64,000 nucleotides of DNA from Kibdelosporangium sp. MJ126-NF4 (GCF_000826545.1 NZ_CDME01000008.1:1223707-1287706); one strand, 5' to 3'. Shown: positions 8,339 to 17,267, counted from the first letter of the stretch. Numbers and translations are program-made. The notes: a model not told the origin generated them from the letters alone.

Positions 8339-9187
8339 GTGACCACAACAACGAGGGACCCCAACCGTGCACTGTGGGAGGCGCGGGCACGCGGTGAGCA
8401 GATCCCCGTCTGGGAGACGCTTGCAACAGAGCCGGAGGGCGTTGAGACCAAGGCCGTGGACGCGCCGGCCGGACTGTGGCTGCGTCCGCCGGATGCCCCG
8501 GTCGGGCCGGTGATCCTGGCGATCCACGGGGGCGGCTTCGTGAGCGGATCGGCAGCCACTCATCGCCGGATGTTCGGCCACCTGGCACGGGCCGCCGGAG
8601 TGAGTGTGTTCGCCGTCGAGTACGGCCTCGTGCCCGAGCACGTGTTCCCCAGTCAACTCGACACCGTGATGGCGGCCTACCAATGGCTGCTCGGCAGCGG
8701 AGCCGGTCCGGTCGGCGTGGCGGGCGACTCCTGCGGCGCGATGCTGGCGGTCGGCCTCGCCGTACGCGCCCGGGAGGAGAAGCTGGCGATGCCGACGTCG
8801 TTGCTGCTGCTGTCGGCATGGACCGACCTCGACGCCGACGGTACCTCCTACGACGCGGGCAGCGACCCGTTCTTCACTCGGGAGATTGTCCGCGGATTGG
8901 CGACTGGCTACCTGGCCGGGGCCGACTCGCATGACCCGCTGGCGGCGCCACTGCACGCCGATCCGCGTGGGCTGCCGCCGACGTATCTTCAGGTCGGCGC
9001 GGAGGAGGCGCTGCTGGACGACAGCAGGCGGCTGGCCCGACAGATGCGGGCCGCGGGTATCGAGGTCCGTCTCGACGAGTTCCCGGACCAGGTCCACACG
9101 TTCCAGATGGCGGTCGGTCGCACGACCGTGGCCAGTGACGCGATCAGGGAGGCCGGATCGTGGCTGCGGTCGACACTGGTCTCGTGA
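8339..9187 (+). CDS. HSL-type alpha/beta hydrolase (esterase/lipase)
   Basis: A 282-residue hormone-sensitive-lipase-like esterase. It has the oxyanion motif HGGGF at 63-67 and the nucleophile elbow GDSCGA with Ser131 (cysteine in place of the usual alanine). The acid is likely the Asp in EEALLDDS and the histidine lies in DQVHTFQM. The GTG at 8339 is the best start for the family length. The stop codon overlaps the GTG of the downstream sigma factor gene (GTGA), so the two are probably co-translated, which suggests the esterase belongs to that sigma factor's regulon or signal. Confidence 0.86.
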   Translation: MTTTTRDPNRALWEARARGEQIPVWETLATEPEGVETKAVDAPAGLWLRPPDAPVGPVILAIHGGGFVSGSAATHRRMFGHLARAAGVSVFAVEYGLVPEHVFPSQLDTVMAAYQWLLGSGAGPVGVAGDSCGAMLAVGLAVRAREEKLAMPTSLLLLSAWTDLDADGTSYDAGSDPFFTREIVRGLATGYLAGADSHDPLAAPLHADPRGLPPTYLQVGAEEALLDDSRRLARQMRAAGIEVRLDEFPDQVHTFQMAVGRTTVASDAIREAGSWLRSTLVS

Positions 9188-10086
9188 AGGATTTCGAGCG
9201 GGCGGCGGCCCCGCTGCGCGGCGAACTGCTGGCGCACAGCTATCGGATGCTCGGGTCGTGGCATGAGGCCGAGGACGCGGTCCAGGAGACCTACCTGCGT
9301 GGCTGGCGCGCCTGGGACAGCTTCGAGGAGCGGTCCTCGGTACGGACGTGGCTGCACCGCATCGTGACCAACGTGTGCCTCAATGCCGCCCGGGATCGTG
9401 GCAGGCGCGCCCTGCCATCGGGCATCGGCGTACCTGCCGACGACGTGTACGGGCAACCGGACGTGCTGCCGCCGGAGACGTGGATCGAACCGTTCCCGGG
9501 TGACCGCACCGACCTGCGGCTGGCGTTGGTCGCCGCGATGCAGACGCTGCCGCCCGCCCAGCGGGCCGTGCTGCTGCTCCGCGACGTCCTGGCGTTCTCC
9601 GCAGCCGAGGTCGCCGAGATGATGGAGATGTCCGTCGCCGCGGTGAAGAGCAGCCTGCAACGTGCCCGCGCCCGGCTGGCCGAGGTCGGTTCCGGTCCCG
9701 ACGACGTCGTCGAGCCCAGCTCCCCGCAGGCGCGGCGGCTGCTCGACGCGTACGTGACCGCGTTCGAGACGGCGGACGTCGATGCCTTGACGACGGTGCT
9801 GCGTGCGGACGCCACGCTGGAGCTGCTGCCGAACCGGGCGTGGTTCGCAGGTAAGGCTGACTGTTCCCGAGTGTTCGCCGCAGCGGTGGGCCGCGCTGGC
9901 GACTGGCGGATGGACCGCGTGATCGTCAACGGCCAGCCGGGGGTCGCCGCCCACCTACACGGGCAACCATTCGGTATCGCGGTGCTCGACGTTCGCCGGA
10001 ACGGCATCGCTGGCGTGATCGTTTTCGGCGATCCTGCGTTCGTCCAACGTGTCACGGCCAGGAATGTCGTTGTCGGTGGGGACTGA
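9184..10086 (+). CDS. ECF sigma factor with C-terminal SnoaL-like domain (SigG-like)
   Basis: A 300-residue sigma-70 factor: regions 2 and 4 (ELLAHSYRMLGSWHEAEDAV, then LPPAQRAVLLLRDVLAFSAAEVAEMM and VAAVKSSLQRARARL) are followed by about 110 residues of SnoaL/NTF2-like fold (LLDAYVTAFETADVDALTTV onward). This layout is typical of SigG/SigJ-type ECFs, in which the extra domain replaces an anti-sigma factor. The start is taken as the GTG at 9184, overlapping the hydrolase stop as GTGA; an earlier GTG at 9160 is possible. No separate anti-sigma gene adjoins it. A SigG-type factor next to a lipase gene recalls the mycobacterial sigG locus. Confidence 0.87.
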   Translation: MKDFERAAAPLRGELLAHSYRMLGSWHEAEDAVQETYLRGWRAWDSFEERSSVRTWLHRIVTNVCLNAARDRGRRALPSGIGVPADDVYGQPDVLPPETWIEPFPGDRTDLRLALVAAMQTLPPAQRAVLLLRDVLAFSAAEVAEMMEMSVAAVKSSLQRARARLAEVGSGPDDVVEPSSPQARRLLDAYVTAFETADVDALTTVLRADATLELLPNRAWFAGKADCSRVFAAAVGRAGDWRMDRVIVNGQPGVAAHLHGQPFGIAVLDVRRNGIAGVIVFGDPAFVQRVTARNVVVGGD

Positions 10087-10104
10087 CTGGGTCATGATCG
10101 CGCC

Positions 10105-11088
10105 GTGGCACTTCACTGGGGTTACTTCCGCCAGCTGTATGAAGGTCTGCACGACCACCATGGCGATATTGACGGGCGGCGGCGGTACCTGAGCGGTCAG
10201 CGGCGGACGGCGGCTGACCACCTGGCTGGGTTGGCGCCGCTCCGCAGGCGGGAGCGGATACCCGTCGGCGGGTACACCGGGGACGACGAGCAACTGTGGC
10301 GGATCATGAAGCTGTACGCGCTCAGCCGGGTCAGCGACTATCTGATCGAACTGTTCTGCCCGGAGGGGGAACGGCCCGCCGGGTTCGGCGTCACCGGTGG
10401 GCGTGCCGTCATCGACAGCAGCGTCACCAGCAGGTCGGGCCCCGACCCCGGCCGGATCGGTTCCCGCATCCTGGAGCCCGCAGGTCTCGCGGTGCACACG
10501 GAGTTCTTCACCGCCATCGGGCTGACCCCGTTCGAGCACGCTGACGTGTTCTCTCCGTTCCACCACGAAATCTTCGCTGTGGTGCAGGACCCGTCCGCGA
10601 CGAGCGTGACCGTGGAGGAGGTGTTGTGGCCCGGCTTCTGGTTCGGTGACCTGCTGTTCAACCGAGCCGGTGTGCGGGTGCGGGCACCGCGATACCTGAT
10701 CGACGCCACGGTGGCCACGACCTCCACGATGTACTTCACCTCCCGTCGCGAACCGCGGCCGACCGATGATCTGTCACACGGCTGGGGTTCCCACTCACAG
10801 TGGCGAACAAGCTTCCACCGGTTCTACGCCGACGAGGACGGTCTACACCTCAACTGGGACGGCGAGGTGGACATCGGCTACGACCCGCCCGGCCGTTCAG
10901 CCGACCAACTCGACGACGACGTCCCGCTGGACCAACGCCGAGAACTGTTGCTGCACCGCTGCTTCGTCCGCAGCGACCTACCCTGCGACGAAGACGACCG
11001 GTTCCCCTATGGCGACCGGCTCAGCCTCACCACCGCTCAGCGGCCCCTACGCCCGGAGTCGGTCACGCACGCGCCATGGATCCAGTGA
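10105..11088 (+). CDS. Conserved hypothetical protein
   Basis: A 327-residue soluble protein with no recognised domain. It has GC-rich codon use and evenly spread charged and aromatic residues, with a central region rich in F and W (PGFWFGDLLFNRAG) and a C-terminal HGWGSHSQWRTSFHRFY. There is no signal peptide or membrane segment. It lies 18 bp after the SigG-like factor on the same strand and is probably in the same transcript, ended by the hairpin at 11130-11163. Confidence 0.7.
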   Translation: MALHWGYFRQLYEGLHDHHGDIDGRRRYLSGQRRTAADHLAGLAPLRRRERIPVGGYTGDDEQLWRIMKLYALSRVSDYLIELFCPEGERPAGFGVTGGRAVIDSSVTSRSGPDPGRIGSRILEPAGLAVHTEFFTAIGLTPFEHADVFSPFHHEIFAVVQDPSATSVTVEEVLWPGFWFGDLLFNRAGVRVRAPRYLIDATVATTSTMYFTSRREPRPTDDLSHGWGSHSQWRTSFHRFYADEDGLHLNWDGEVDIGYDPPGRSADQLDDDVPLDQRRELLLHRCFVRSDLPCDEDDRFPYGDRLSLTTAQRPLRPESVTHAPWIQ

Positions 11089-11105
11089 CGGGCCTGGAAG
11101 GCACG

Positions 11106-11170
11106 CGCTCATCGGCAGAAGAGCGCGTTGCCGCTGATCGAACGGACATAACCGATCAGCGGCATGAGCG
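11106..11170. repeat. Palindromic intergenic element with nested stem
   Basis: The outer arms CGCTCAT (11106-11112) and ATGAGCG (11164-11170) enclose a perfect 11-bp inverted repeat GCCGCTGATCG / CGATCAGCGGC (11130-11140 and 11153-11163) with a 12-nt loop. The right arm repeats the 17-mer at 2209-2225. The element may act as the transcription terminator for the gene ending at 11088, or may be a REP-like mobile palindrome. Confidence 0.6.
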
Positions 11171-11220
11171 GATGGACGGTCACGACCAGTGTGCTGAGTT
11201 AGCGGTTCGTCGCCCTTGCA

Positions 11221-11439
11221 TCACAAAGCTTCGACTGTGCCGCTGTCAGTCGACGTCGTAACGCCGGGCTGACGGCAGCGATACCGGGTCACGCAGCTGT
11301 CGTCGATGACAACGGTCGTGCGCCACTTGGCGACCGCGGCCGCCTCGCTGTCGTATGTGGATCCACGGGTGCACGTACGAGTGACGGGGTCGATGGGTGG
11401 CATGTGCTTGCTCGCATCACACTGCGGAAGTCGTGCCAA
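11221..11439 (-). CDS. Possible small Cys-containing protein
   Basis: A 72-codon frame from a TTG at 11439 with four cysteines (CDASKH, RTCTRG, DDSCVTRYRC) and coding-like composition. No signal peptide or clear ribosome binding site was seen, and the frame is open further upstream, so it may be the C-terminal part of a decayed secreted protein. It lies in the 378-bp gap between the hypothetical gene and the hydrolase, which otherwise holds only the palindrome. Confidence 0.28.
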   Translation of the reverse strand: MARLPQCDASKHMPPIDPVTRTCTRGSTYDSEAAAVAKWRTTVVIDDSCVTRYRCRQPGVTTSTDSGTVEAL

Positions 11440-11466
11440 CCACCGGATGCCGGGTGAGCGCGCTCC

Positions 11467-12324
11467 TCAAGTGCGTCGTGACGGGGAGGTGTCCAGGTCG
11501 GCGCCGCGTCCGCCGCTGACCCCCTGACGGTCGAGGAAGGTGCGGATCGCGTGGGAGTAGCCGGCCGGATCGTCGCGGTGGATCCAGTGTCCGCAGCCGG
11601 GGAACTCGACCAGTTCCGTCCCGGGTCTCCTGGCGACCATGTCCGTGGCGAGCCGCGCCGACAGCAGCGGGCTGAGCGTGCCGTGCAGCAGTGTGGCGGG
11701 GTGGGTGGAGCCCAGCCAGTCGTCCCACCAGCGGCCCACGTTGCCGTGCTGGGCGGCCATCATGTCGGCGTAGTCGAAGCACATGGTCCACCTGTCGTCC
11801 TGTTCGACCACGCTGTCCAGGAAGTAGCCGATGGCGGGCATGTTCATGGCCGCGAAGCTCTCGGCGAGCTCCTGCCGTGTGGCGGCCGGTAGCGGCCACC
11901 CGCTGGTGTCCACGACCGGGTGCGGCAGCTCGGTCTCGTCTGTGACCACTGGGGTGTCCTCGAGGACCAGGGCGTGGACGAGGTGTGGGTGCCATGCGGC
12001 AAGCTGGAGGGCGTTGACCCCGCCGAGTGAGTGCCCGATGATGAGCGCGGGCGCCAGCGCCAAGCGTTCGATGAACTCGGCGGCGTCGGCGACGAAGTCG
12101 GTGCGGGTGAACGTGCCGCCGTGCTCGGAGAGCCCGTGTCCTCGCTGGTCGAGCGCGATGATCCGGTAGTCCGGTGCCAGCCGCTGCGCGAGCTCTCCGA
12201 ACTGGATCGCGCGGCCGAAGGTCCCGTGCAGCGCGACGACGGGCTGGCCGGGTCCGCCGAAGTCGATCCAGGAGAAGTCGCGGCCACGCATCGTGATGGT
12301 CTGCTGTTCGATCACGCCGTCCAC
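11467..12324 (-). CDS. Alpha/beta hydrolase
   Basis: A 285-residue hydrolase. LHGTFGRAIQFGEL forms the oxyanion region, the IALDQRGHGLSE strand is canonical, the nucleophile elbow is GHSLGG (LIIGHSLGGVNAL), and the C-terminal histidine is in FPGCGHWIHRDD. A GTG at 12324 is used, with another GTG four codons in. Substrate unknown. It is followed on the same strand by nothing; the MFS gene upstream is 51 bp away on the same strand, so both may be co-transcribed. Confidence 0.86.
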   Translation of the reverse strand: MDGVIEQQTITMRGRDFSWIDFGGPGQPVVALHGTFGRAIQFGELAQRLAPDYRIIALDQRGHGLSEHGGTFTRTDFVADAAEFIERLALAPALIIGHSLGGVNALQLAAWHPHLVHALVLEDTPVVTDETELPHPVVDTSGWPLPAATRQELAESFAAMNMPAIGYFLDSVVEQDDRWTMCFDYADMMAAQHGNVGRWWDDWLGSTHPATLLHGTLSPLLSARLATDMVARRPGTELVEFPGCGHWIHRDDPAGYSHAIRTFLDRQGVSGGRGADLDTSPSRRT

Positions 12325-12375
12325 TATGGCCGGAGGGGAGTTGGCTGGCCAGCGGTGCGGGTATCCCCGACAGGA

Positions 12376-13758
12376 TCAGGCAGAAGAGCCGCGCCACACC
12401 GATGTCGTGACGAGCATCGCTGCGACGACCGCGGCCGTGAGCCCCAGGCCGATCCGCATTCCCGCGGACGTGCCGTGTGCCCCTGCCAGGACCGCGCCGA
12501 TGCTGGCCGCGGCCAGACTGCTGCCGACCTGCCTGGCCGCGTTGAGCAGGCCGCCTGCCACGCCTGCCCGCTCCGGCCGCACAGCAGCCAGGAGCGTTTC
12601 GGTCATCGGCGGCACGACGAGCCCACCGCCGACACCGACCGGGACGAGCCAGGCGACCACCACCCAGTTAGGTACGTCGGGAGCCATGGTCGCGGTCCCG
12701 GCCAAGCCACACAGAACGAGGCTCAGCCCGGCGCGTATCGGCCACACGGTGCCGAACCTGGCGGATACCGGAGCGGCGAGCACCGTTGAGACGACCACTA
12801 GAACCATCATCGGGACGAACACGAGGCTGATGGCCATGGCGGAATCGCCGCGCTCCCGCAGGAAAACTGTCAACGCGAGCACGATGCTGTTGAACGTGAA
12901 GTTGATCGCGAATCCGGTGCCGTAGGCGACTGCGACGGTGGGGTGGGTCAGCATGCCGAGAGGCAGCATCGGGTGGGCGGCCCTGCGCGTGACGAGAACG
13001 AACGCGATCGCGGACAGTCCGCACAACGCCGCGGCGATTCCGGCGACCGGATCGGGACCGGTCTCTCCCACGCGGATCACCGTGTAGGTCAACGCGACGA
13101 GGGCCACGACGGCGGTGACCTGACCCGGCAGGTCGAAGCGGGCCGGTCGGCGTGCCGACGGGGCGACCCGGCACAGTGCCAGCAGGCCGAGCACACCGAG
13201 GGGCAGGTTGACCCAGAACGGCGCCGGCCAGCCCATCGCCGTCGTCAAGCCACCGCCGATCGGTGGACCTGCGACGAGCGCGGCACTGGCACAGGCTGAC
13301 CAACCGGCGATCGCCCTCGTCCGTGCGGCGCCCTCCGGTACCGACTCACGTAGGAGCGACAGGGTGGCGGGCATCATCACTGCGGCTCCGACCCCTTGTG
13401 AGAGGCGGGCCACGACCAGGACGACGAGGTTCGGGGCGGTGGCGCACGCCACCGCGCCGAGCGTGAAGATCGCGAGTCCAGCCGTGACCGCTCGGCTCGC
13501 GCCTATCCGATCGGACAGGGCACCCGCCGACAGCAACAGTGCCGCGAACACCAGCGAGTACCCACTCAGGACCCACTGCACCGCGTCGAAGCGCGCGTTC
13601 AGCTGATCACCGATGTCAGGCAACGCGACAGTGACCATCGATATGTTGAGTGTGACCAGGAAAACGCCGACGTTCGCGGCCAGTGCCGCCGCGCCCGCGC
13701 CGGGTTGCCTCGTACCCGGTGTGGACGCAGCGCGGGCACCGGTCGTAGTACGTCTCAT
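12376..13758 (-). CDS. MFS drug-type exporter (DHA2 family, 14 TMS)
   Basis: A 460-residue EmrB/QacA-type major facilitator. It begins MRRTTTGARAA and enters the first membrane helix around residue 27 (ALAANVGVFLVTLNISMVTV). Family signatures follow: LSDRIGASR in loop 2-3, VARLSQGVGAAVMMPATLSL for the antiporter motif C region, and WRXPFWVNLPLG-like PAPFWVNLPLGVLGL. It likely exports small toxic compounds by proton antiport. The divergent XRE-type gene, 80 bp away, is its probable regulator. Translation starts at ATG 13758. Confidence 0.88.
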   Translation of the reverse strand: MRRTTTGARAASTPGTRQPGAGAAALAANVGVFLVTLNISMVTVALPDIGDQLNARFDAVQWVLSGYSLVFAALLLSAGALSDRIGASRAVTAGLAIFTLGAVACATAPNLVVLVVARLSQGVGAAVMMPATLSLLRESVPEGAARTRAIAGWSACASAALVAGPPIGGGLTTAMGWPAPFWVNLPLGVLGLLALCRVAPSARRPARFDLPGQVTAVVALVALTYTVIRVGETGPDPVAGIAAALCGLSAIAFVLVTRRAAHPMLPLGMLTHPTVAVAYGTGFAINFTFNSIVLALTVFLRERGDSAMAISLVFVPMMVLVVVSTVLAAPVSARFGTVWPIRAGLSLVLCGLAGTATMAPDVPNWVVVAWLVPVGVGGGLVVPPMTETLLAAVRPERAGVAGGLLNAARQVGSSLAAASIGAVLAGAHGTSAGMRIGLGLTAAVVAAMLVTTSVWRGSSA

Positions 13759-13838
13759 GCATTTATCATGTGCCACACGAACTGCGCCCGGGAACGGCCG
13801 CAACTGTCCCTGTCAGAGATACCCGGGAGGAGAGCAGG

Positions 13839-14711
13839 ATGTCGCGCCGTAACGGCAGGGCCCGTGAGCTCGGCGCATTTCTCCGCGAGCGGCGCGCACG
13901 GCTTCGACCGGCCGATGTGGACATGGTCGATGAAGGTGGCCGCCGGACACCTGGTCTTCGACGTGAAGAGCTCGCCGCGCTCGCCGGGGTGAGCGTCAGC
14001 TACTACATCCGGCTCGAACAGGGACACGCCCGGCATCCCTCAGACAGCGTGCTCAAGGCATTGGCCGACGCGCTGCGGTTGACTCCCGACGAACGAGCCC
14101 ACCTGCACGCGCTCGCCGTCGTGGATTCCGTGTCGGCCACCCAGCTCGCCGGTACCGAGCAGATCTGGCCTGGTGCCCGTCGGATCCTCGACCTACTCCA
14201 ACCGCCGTCCGCCGCGTTGGTGATCAGCCGAGTCGGCGATGCGCTGGGCTGGAACGCCGCCGCTGCGGCGCTGTTCCCCGCCCGCTTCCCACCAGCGGAC
14301 GGCGCCGACGAGCGGACGTCCAACCACGTCCGCTACGTGTTCGAGAGTCCCGCCGCGAAACGGCTGTTCGTGAACTGGGGGGACGTCGCGAGTGACGTCG
14401 TGGCCCATCTGCGTGCCGCGGCCGGGCACCACCTCAACGATCCGGCGCTGCGCAGGCTGGTCGTCGAACTGTCCGCCACCAGCACGGAGTTCGCCACCCG
14501 GTGGGCACGACGAGACGTAGCGACCCGTATGGCCGGCCGGCGGCGGTTCGATCACCCGGTCGTGGGCAGGTTCACCGTCGACTTCCAGGTGCTCGGTGTC
14601 GGCGGTGCGCCCAACCAGTGGCTAATCGTCTACAGCGCCGAACCCGGCAGTCCCGACCTCGCCGCCATGCTGGAACTGGTCTCCGCACGTGCCAGTGACT
14701 ACCGCGGTTGA
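13839..14711 (+). CDS. XRE/MmyB-type transcriptional regulator
   Basis: A 290-residue regulator with an N-terminal XRE helix-turn-helix (RREELAALAGVSVSYYIRLEQG) preceded by the usual LGAFLRERRARLRP opening, and a C-terminal MmyB-like ligand-sensing domain (VGDALGWNAAAAALFP to the end). The ATG at 13839 has the strong ribosome binding site GGGAGGAGAG. It is divergent from the MFS exporter, a standard arrangement for repression of the pump relieved by its substrate. The ligand is unknown. Confidence 0.9.
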   Translation: MSRRNGRARELGAFLRERRARLRPADVDMVDEGGRRTPGLRREELAALAGVSVSYYIRLEQGHARHPSDSVLKALADALRLTPDERAHLHALAVVDSVSATQLAGTEQIWPGARRILDLLQPPSAALVISRVGDALGWNAAAAALFPARFPPADGADERTSNHVRYVFESPAAKRLFVNWGDVASDVVAHLRAAAGHHLNDPALRRLVVELSATSTEFATRWARRDVATRMAGRRRFDHPVVGRFTVDFQVLGVGGAPNQWLIVYSAEPGSPDLAAMLELVSARASDYRG

Positions 14712-14763
14712 ACGCTCATCGGCATGTGAGTACGGATTCCCACGCTGGTGGCAGTATTCGATC

Positions 14764-15165
14764 GTGACCGAGCTTCCACCCCACGTCGAGGATCGCTACC
14801 GGCGACTGGCTGAGCAGCGGCGCTGGCCACCGGAGACGGAAACCGCGTTTCGAGCGAGCGTCGACTGGTATCGCGCACTGGAAGACGACCCCGGCCCGCG
14901 TTGCTACTACGAGTATGTCGACGACGAGGGTTTGTTGGACAAGGGCGCTCGCTGGCTATGGGAGGCCGTCATCCTGGACGGTGAGGTCGTTGCCACCAAA
15001 CAGATCGAGGTTCCCTCGACGGGTCTCTCCCGTCGCTACTGGTGGCAGCATATGGAAGACGACATCGGCATGCTGACCGACCAGGCACTCGACATCGACC
15101 AACCAGGTATTGCTTCCACAACCCAGTCCTCTTTCTACGAACTCTGGGACAGCGCCAACACTTGA
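14764..15165 (+). CDS. Conserved hypothetical protein
   Basis: A 133-residue acidic, tryptophan-rich protein starting at GTG 14764 (MTELPPHVEDRYRRLAEQRR). It shows no membrane segment or known motif. Codon use is normal for the window. It stands between the XRE regulator and the decayed recombinase and may be part of a small cargo of the old element. Confidence 0.6.
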   Translation: MTELPPHVEDRYRRLAEQRRWPPETETAFRASVDWYRALEDDPGPRCYYEYVDDEGLLDKGARWLWEAVILDGEVVATKQIEVPSTGLSRRYWWQHMEDDIGMLTDQALDIDQPGIASTTQSSFYELWDSANT

Positions 15166-15228
15166 TGCCAAGCCCTCCGCGTGAACTCCTGATCTCGTCC
15201 GCACCTCGGCAGGACAGTGCGTCAGGTG

Positions 15229-16120
15229 TCAGGTTGCGGATGCCATGTACGCCGCCAGGATGTAGTTGGGGTGTCGGTCGAGGTTCTTGCGGGCCCGGTC
15301 GTAGCGCATGGTCGTGCGTGGTCGGCATGCCGGGCCGCGATCTGAACGTCTCGCAGGTCGACGCCCGCGTCGAGCATCGTGGTCACGAAGGTGTGGCGCA
15401 GCATGTGCGGATGCATCCGCGGTAGCCGTACCACCGACACCTCGGCCAGTCTGCGTAGCCGTCGGGTCGCACAGTGCCGGTCCATGCGCACGCCTCGCCG
15501 GTTGAGCAGGAGTGGACCATGGGCGCGTTCGCCGACGGTCCGGTCGATCGCCCGCCCGACCGCTGGCGGCAACGGCACCAGCACGACCTTGCCGCCCTTG
15601 CCCACCACGCGAAGAACGCGGTGTCCGTGTTCCTCACCGACGTCGCTGAGGTCCGCGGAGCAGGCTTCGAACACGCGCAATCCCAGCAGACCGAGCATCG
15701 CCACCAACGCGAAATCGAACTGGTTGGCCGATTCCCGCGCGGCGGTCAACAGCGCCTCGAACTGCAGATGCGACAGGCCGAGTGTCGGCGATTCGCTGGG
15801 CACCACCGGGCGCCGCACATATTCGGCCGGCGAGTGCTCGAGCACCGTGTCGATAACGCACGTGCGGTAGAAGCCGGTGACCACAGACATCCTGCGCGAC
15901 ACCGTCGAAGGCTTGAACCGCTGGACTTCCTGCATCCACCGCACGTACAGCTCGATCTGTGCTCGCCCTGCTGCCAGCGGCGCAAGTTCGCGCTGTTGGC
16001 GCAGGCGAAGAAGATCCGCAGGTCCGACTCGGTATGCGTTCGCGAGACGCCGGTGTAGCGGCCGAGGTAGGCCAGGGCCGCCAGGCGCAACACCGTGTCG
16101 TTCAAATGTGAGGGCTTCAT
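15229..16120 (-). pseudogene. Tyrosine recombinase/integrase with two frameshifts
   Basis: The N-terminal SAM-like core-binding part starts at ATG 16120 (MKPSHLNDTVLRLAALAYLG) and breaks near 15985-16005. The next frame carries the rest of that domain and most of the catalytic domain: Arg in LGLLGLRVFEA, Lys in GKGGK, HxxR in HMLRHTF and the second His in AARHAD. A second break near 15311-15325 moves the catalytic tyrosine (TTMRYDRARKN) and the tail (YILAAYMAS, stop 15229) into a third frame. Each frameshift is about one base. The enzyme cannot be made without frame changes. Confidence 0.8.
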
Positions 16121-16455
16121 GACCTCTCAGGCTGAGCATGGACGCGCCGAACACCAACCAGACAGGAAAGGAGACCGTGCCTTGCGCGCCCCACCGGCCG
16201 TCTGGTTTGTTGGCATGACGGATGCGGACCGGCTGCAGGAGATGATCGACGAGCTCTGGCGGATGCGGGAGCAGCGCGAGCCCAAGTCGAGCCCAAACCC
16301 GAGGCTCCTGCAGTGCTCGAACGCAGTAAGCGCCTTTGCGATGGCTCAACAACGACCTAGCCAAGGAGAACCGAGCCTGAACCATTCGAGGTGACGGGTT
16401 CAGTCACACCGCCATCGCGGCATGAGCGGACACATGTGCACGGCATGATGGCCGG
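16121..16455. other. Intergenic stretch with a weak 60-codon frame
   Basis: A frame from ATG 16215 (MTDADRLQEMIDELWRMREQ, then degrading) looks helical and coding-like for about 25 residues. A second frame near 16340-16380 gives LNNDLAKENRA before a stop. They may be pieces of one decayed gene linked to the recombinase. Nothing else is visible. Confidence 0.35.
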
Positions 16456-16719
16456 ATGAACGATCTGTCAGACCCGTGGGAGTATGACGGCCGCTACTAC
16501 CTCGTCACCGAGTTCAGCGATGTTTCGAGGCGAGACGGTCTTGGCTTGGAGCTGGAAGACGTAGCACCTACTCCTGGAAGGGGTAACGTCCTCGAGGCAT
16601 TCCGGGACGACACCGCAGGCACCATCACGATTGCGGCATTCACCGACCAGCCATTACCCCTCGCGTTGGTTCATCGATTCGTCACCGAAGCTGCCCGGGA
16701 ACTCGCACCTGATGCCTGA
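16456..16719 (+). CDS. Small hypothetical protein
   Basis: An 87-residue acidic protein starting MNDLSDPWEYDGRYYLVTEF. Composition and codon use are coding-like, and the sequence is compact with a central glycine-rich turn. No domain was recognised. It stands alone between the recombinase relic and the Kunitz-like gene. Confidence 0.5.
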   Translation: MNDLSDPWEYDGRYYLVTEFSDVSRRDGLGLELEDVAPTPGRGNVLEAFRDDTAGTITIAAFTDQPLPLALVHRFVTEAARELAPDA

Positions 16720-16928
16720 TCGCATGTGAGCGCGTTGTAGCGCACGGTCAGCGGCAGAGAAGGATGTTTGACGGGGAGCGAACAATCACGCCGTGGCTGG
16801 GTCCGCGCCATGGTTTGTTCTGTGTGGTCGCCTCGGTTCGCTGGGCCACTACTGCCTTCGCGTCGTGGCCGCTGTTTCTGGTTGCGGCCCCGGCCACGAT
16901 CGCCGGGACGCTCGTCCGCGCCGCCCGT

Positions 16929-17267
16929 CTACACTGGAACGGAGTTGCACGTGGTGTCGCACTCCTCGAAACTGGCCCAGCTGTTGCCCCCATACGCGGC
17001 CCGGCCGCCAGGGACGTGTCGGCACGTAAAGGTTGACACATCGTAAAAGACGTGGTTGTGGTGCTCCTTCGTCACCGGCCCAGTCCTCAGAGGTTCCAGA
17101 CAGCGTAGGTCGAACGGGCGAGGCCCCATGGGCCGGGACTGGCTGGTCGACGAGATCGCCGCAGCGGCCCTTGAGGAGGGTTCACCCTGGTCGGCGGCAG
17201 CAGCGGCCGGTCCGGCCAGGAAACACGCGGCCACGATGATCGACCCGGAGATCACGATCCGACGCAT
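16929..17267 (-). CDS. Secreted Kunitz/BPTI-like protein lacking one disulfide
   Basis: A 112-residue protein with a signal peptide (MRRIVISGSIIVAACFLAGP, cleaved near the AAAA run) and one C-terminal Kunitz-like domain opening CLEPLRTGPV. Four cysteines match BPTI Cys5, Cys30, Cys51 and Cys55: the spacing from the second to the third is 21 and from the third to the fourth is 4, exactly as in BPTI, and from the first to the second is 26 versus 25. The positions of Cys14 and Cys38, which form the third disulfide beside the reactive loop, are Val and Ala. The P1 position is threonine. ATG 17267 follows AAAGGA. It may be an inhibitor or a non-inhibitory binding protein. Confidence 0.75.
   Translation of the reverse strand: MRRIVISGSIIVAACFLAGPAAAAADQGEPSSRAAAAISSTSQSRPMGPRPFDLRCLEPLRTGPVTKEHHNHVFYDVSTFTCRHVPGGRAAYGGNSWASFEECDTTCNSVPV

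Noticed and set aside
7309..8559. A 416-residue esterase with a long N-terminal extension
   Set aside because: The extension is the open frame through a glyoxalase deletion scar; a GTG with AAGGAA at 7989 gives the normal family N-terminus.
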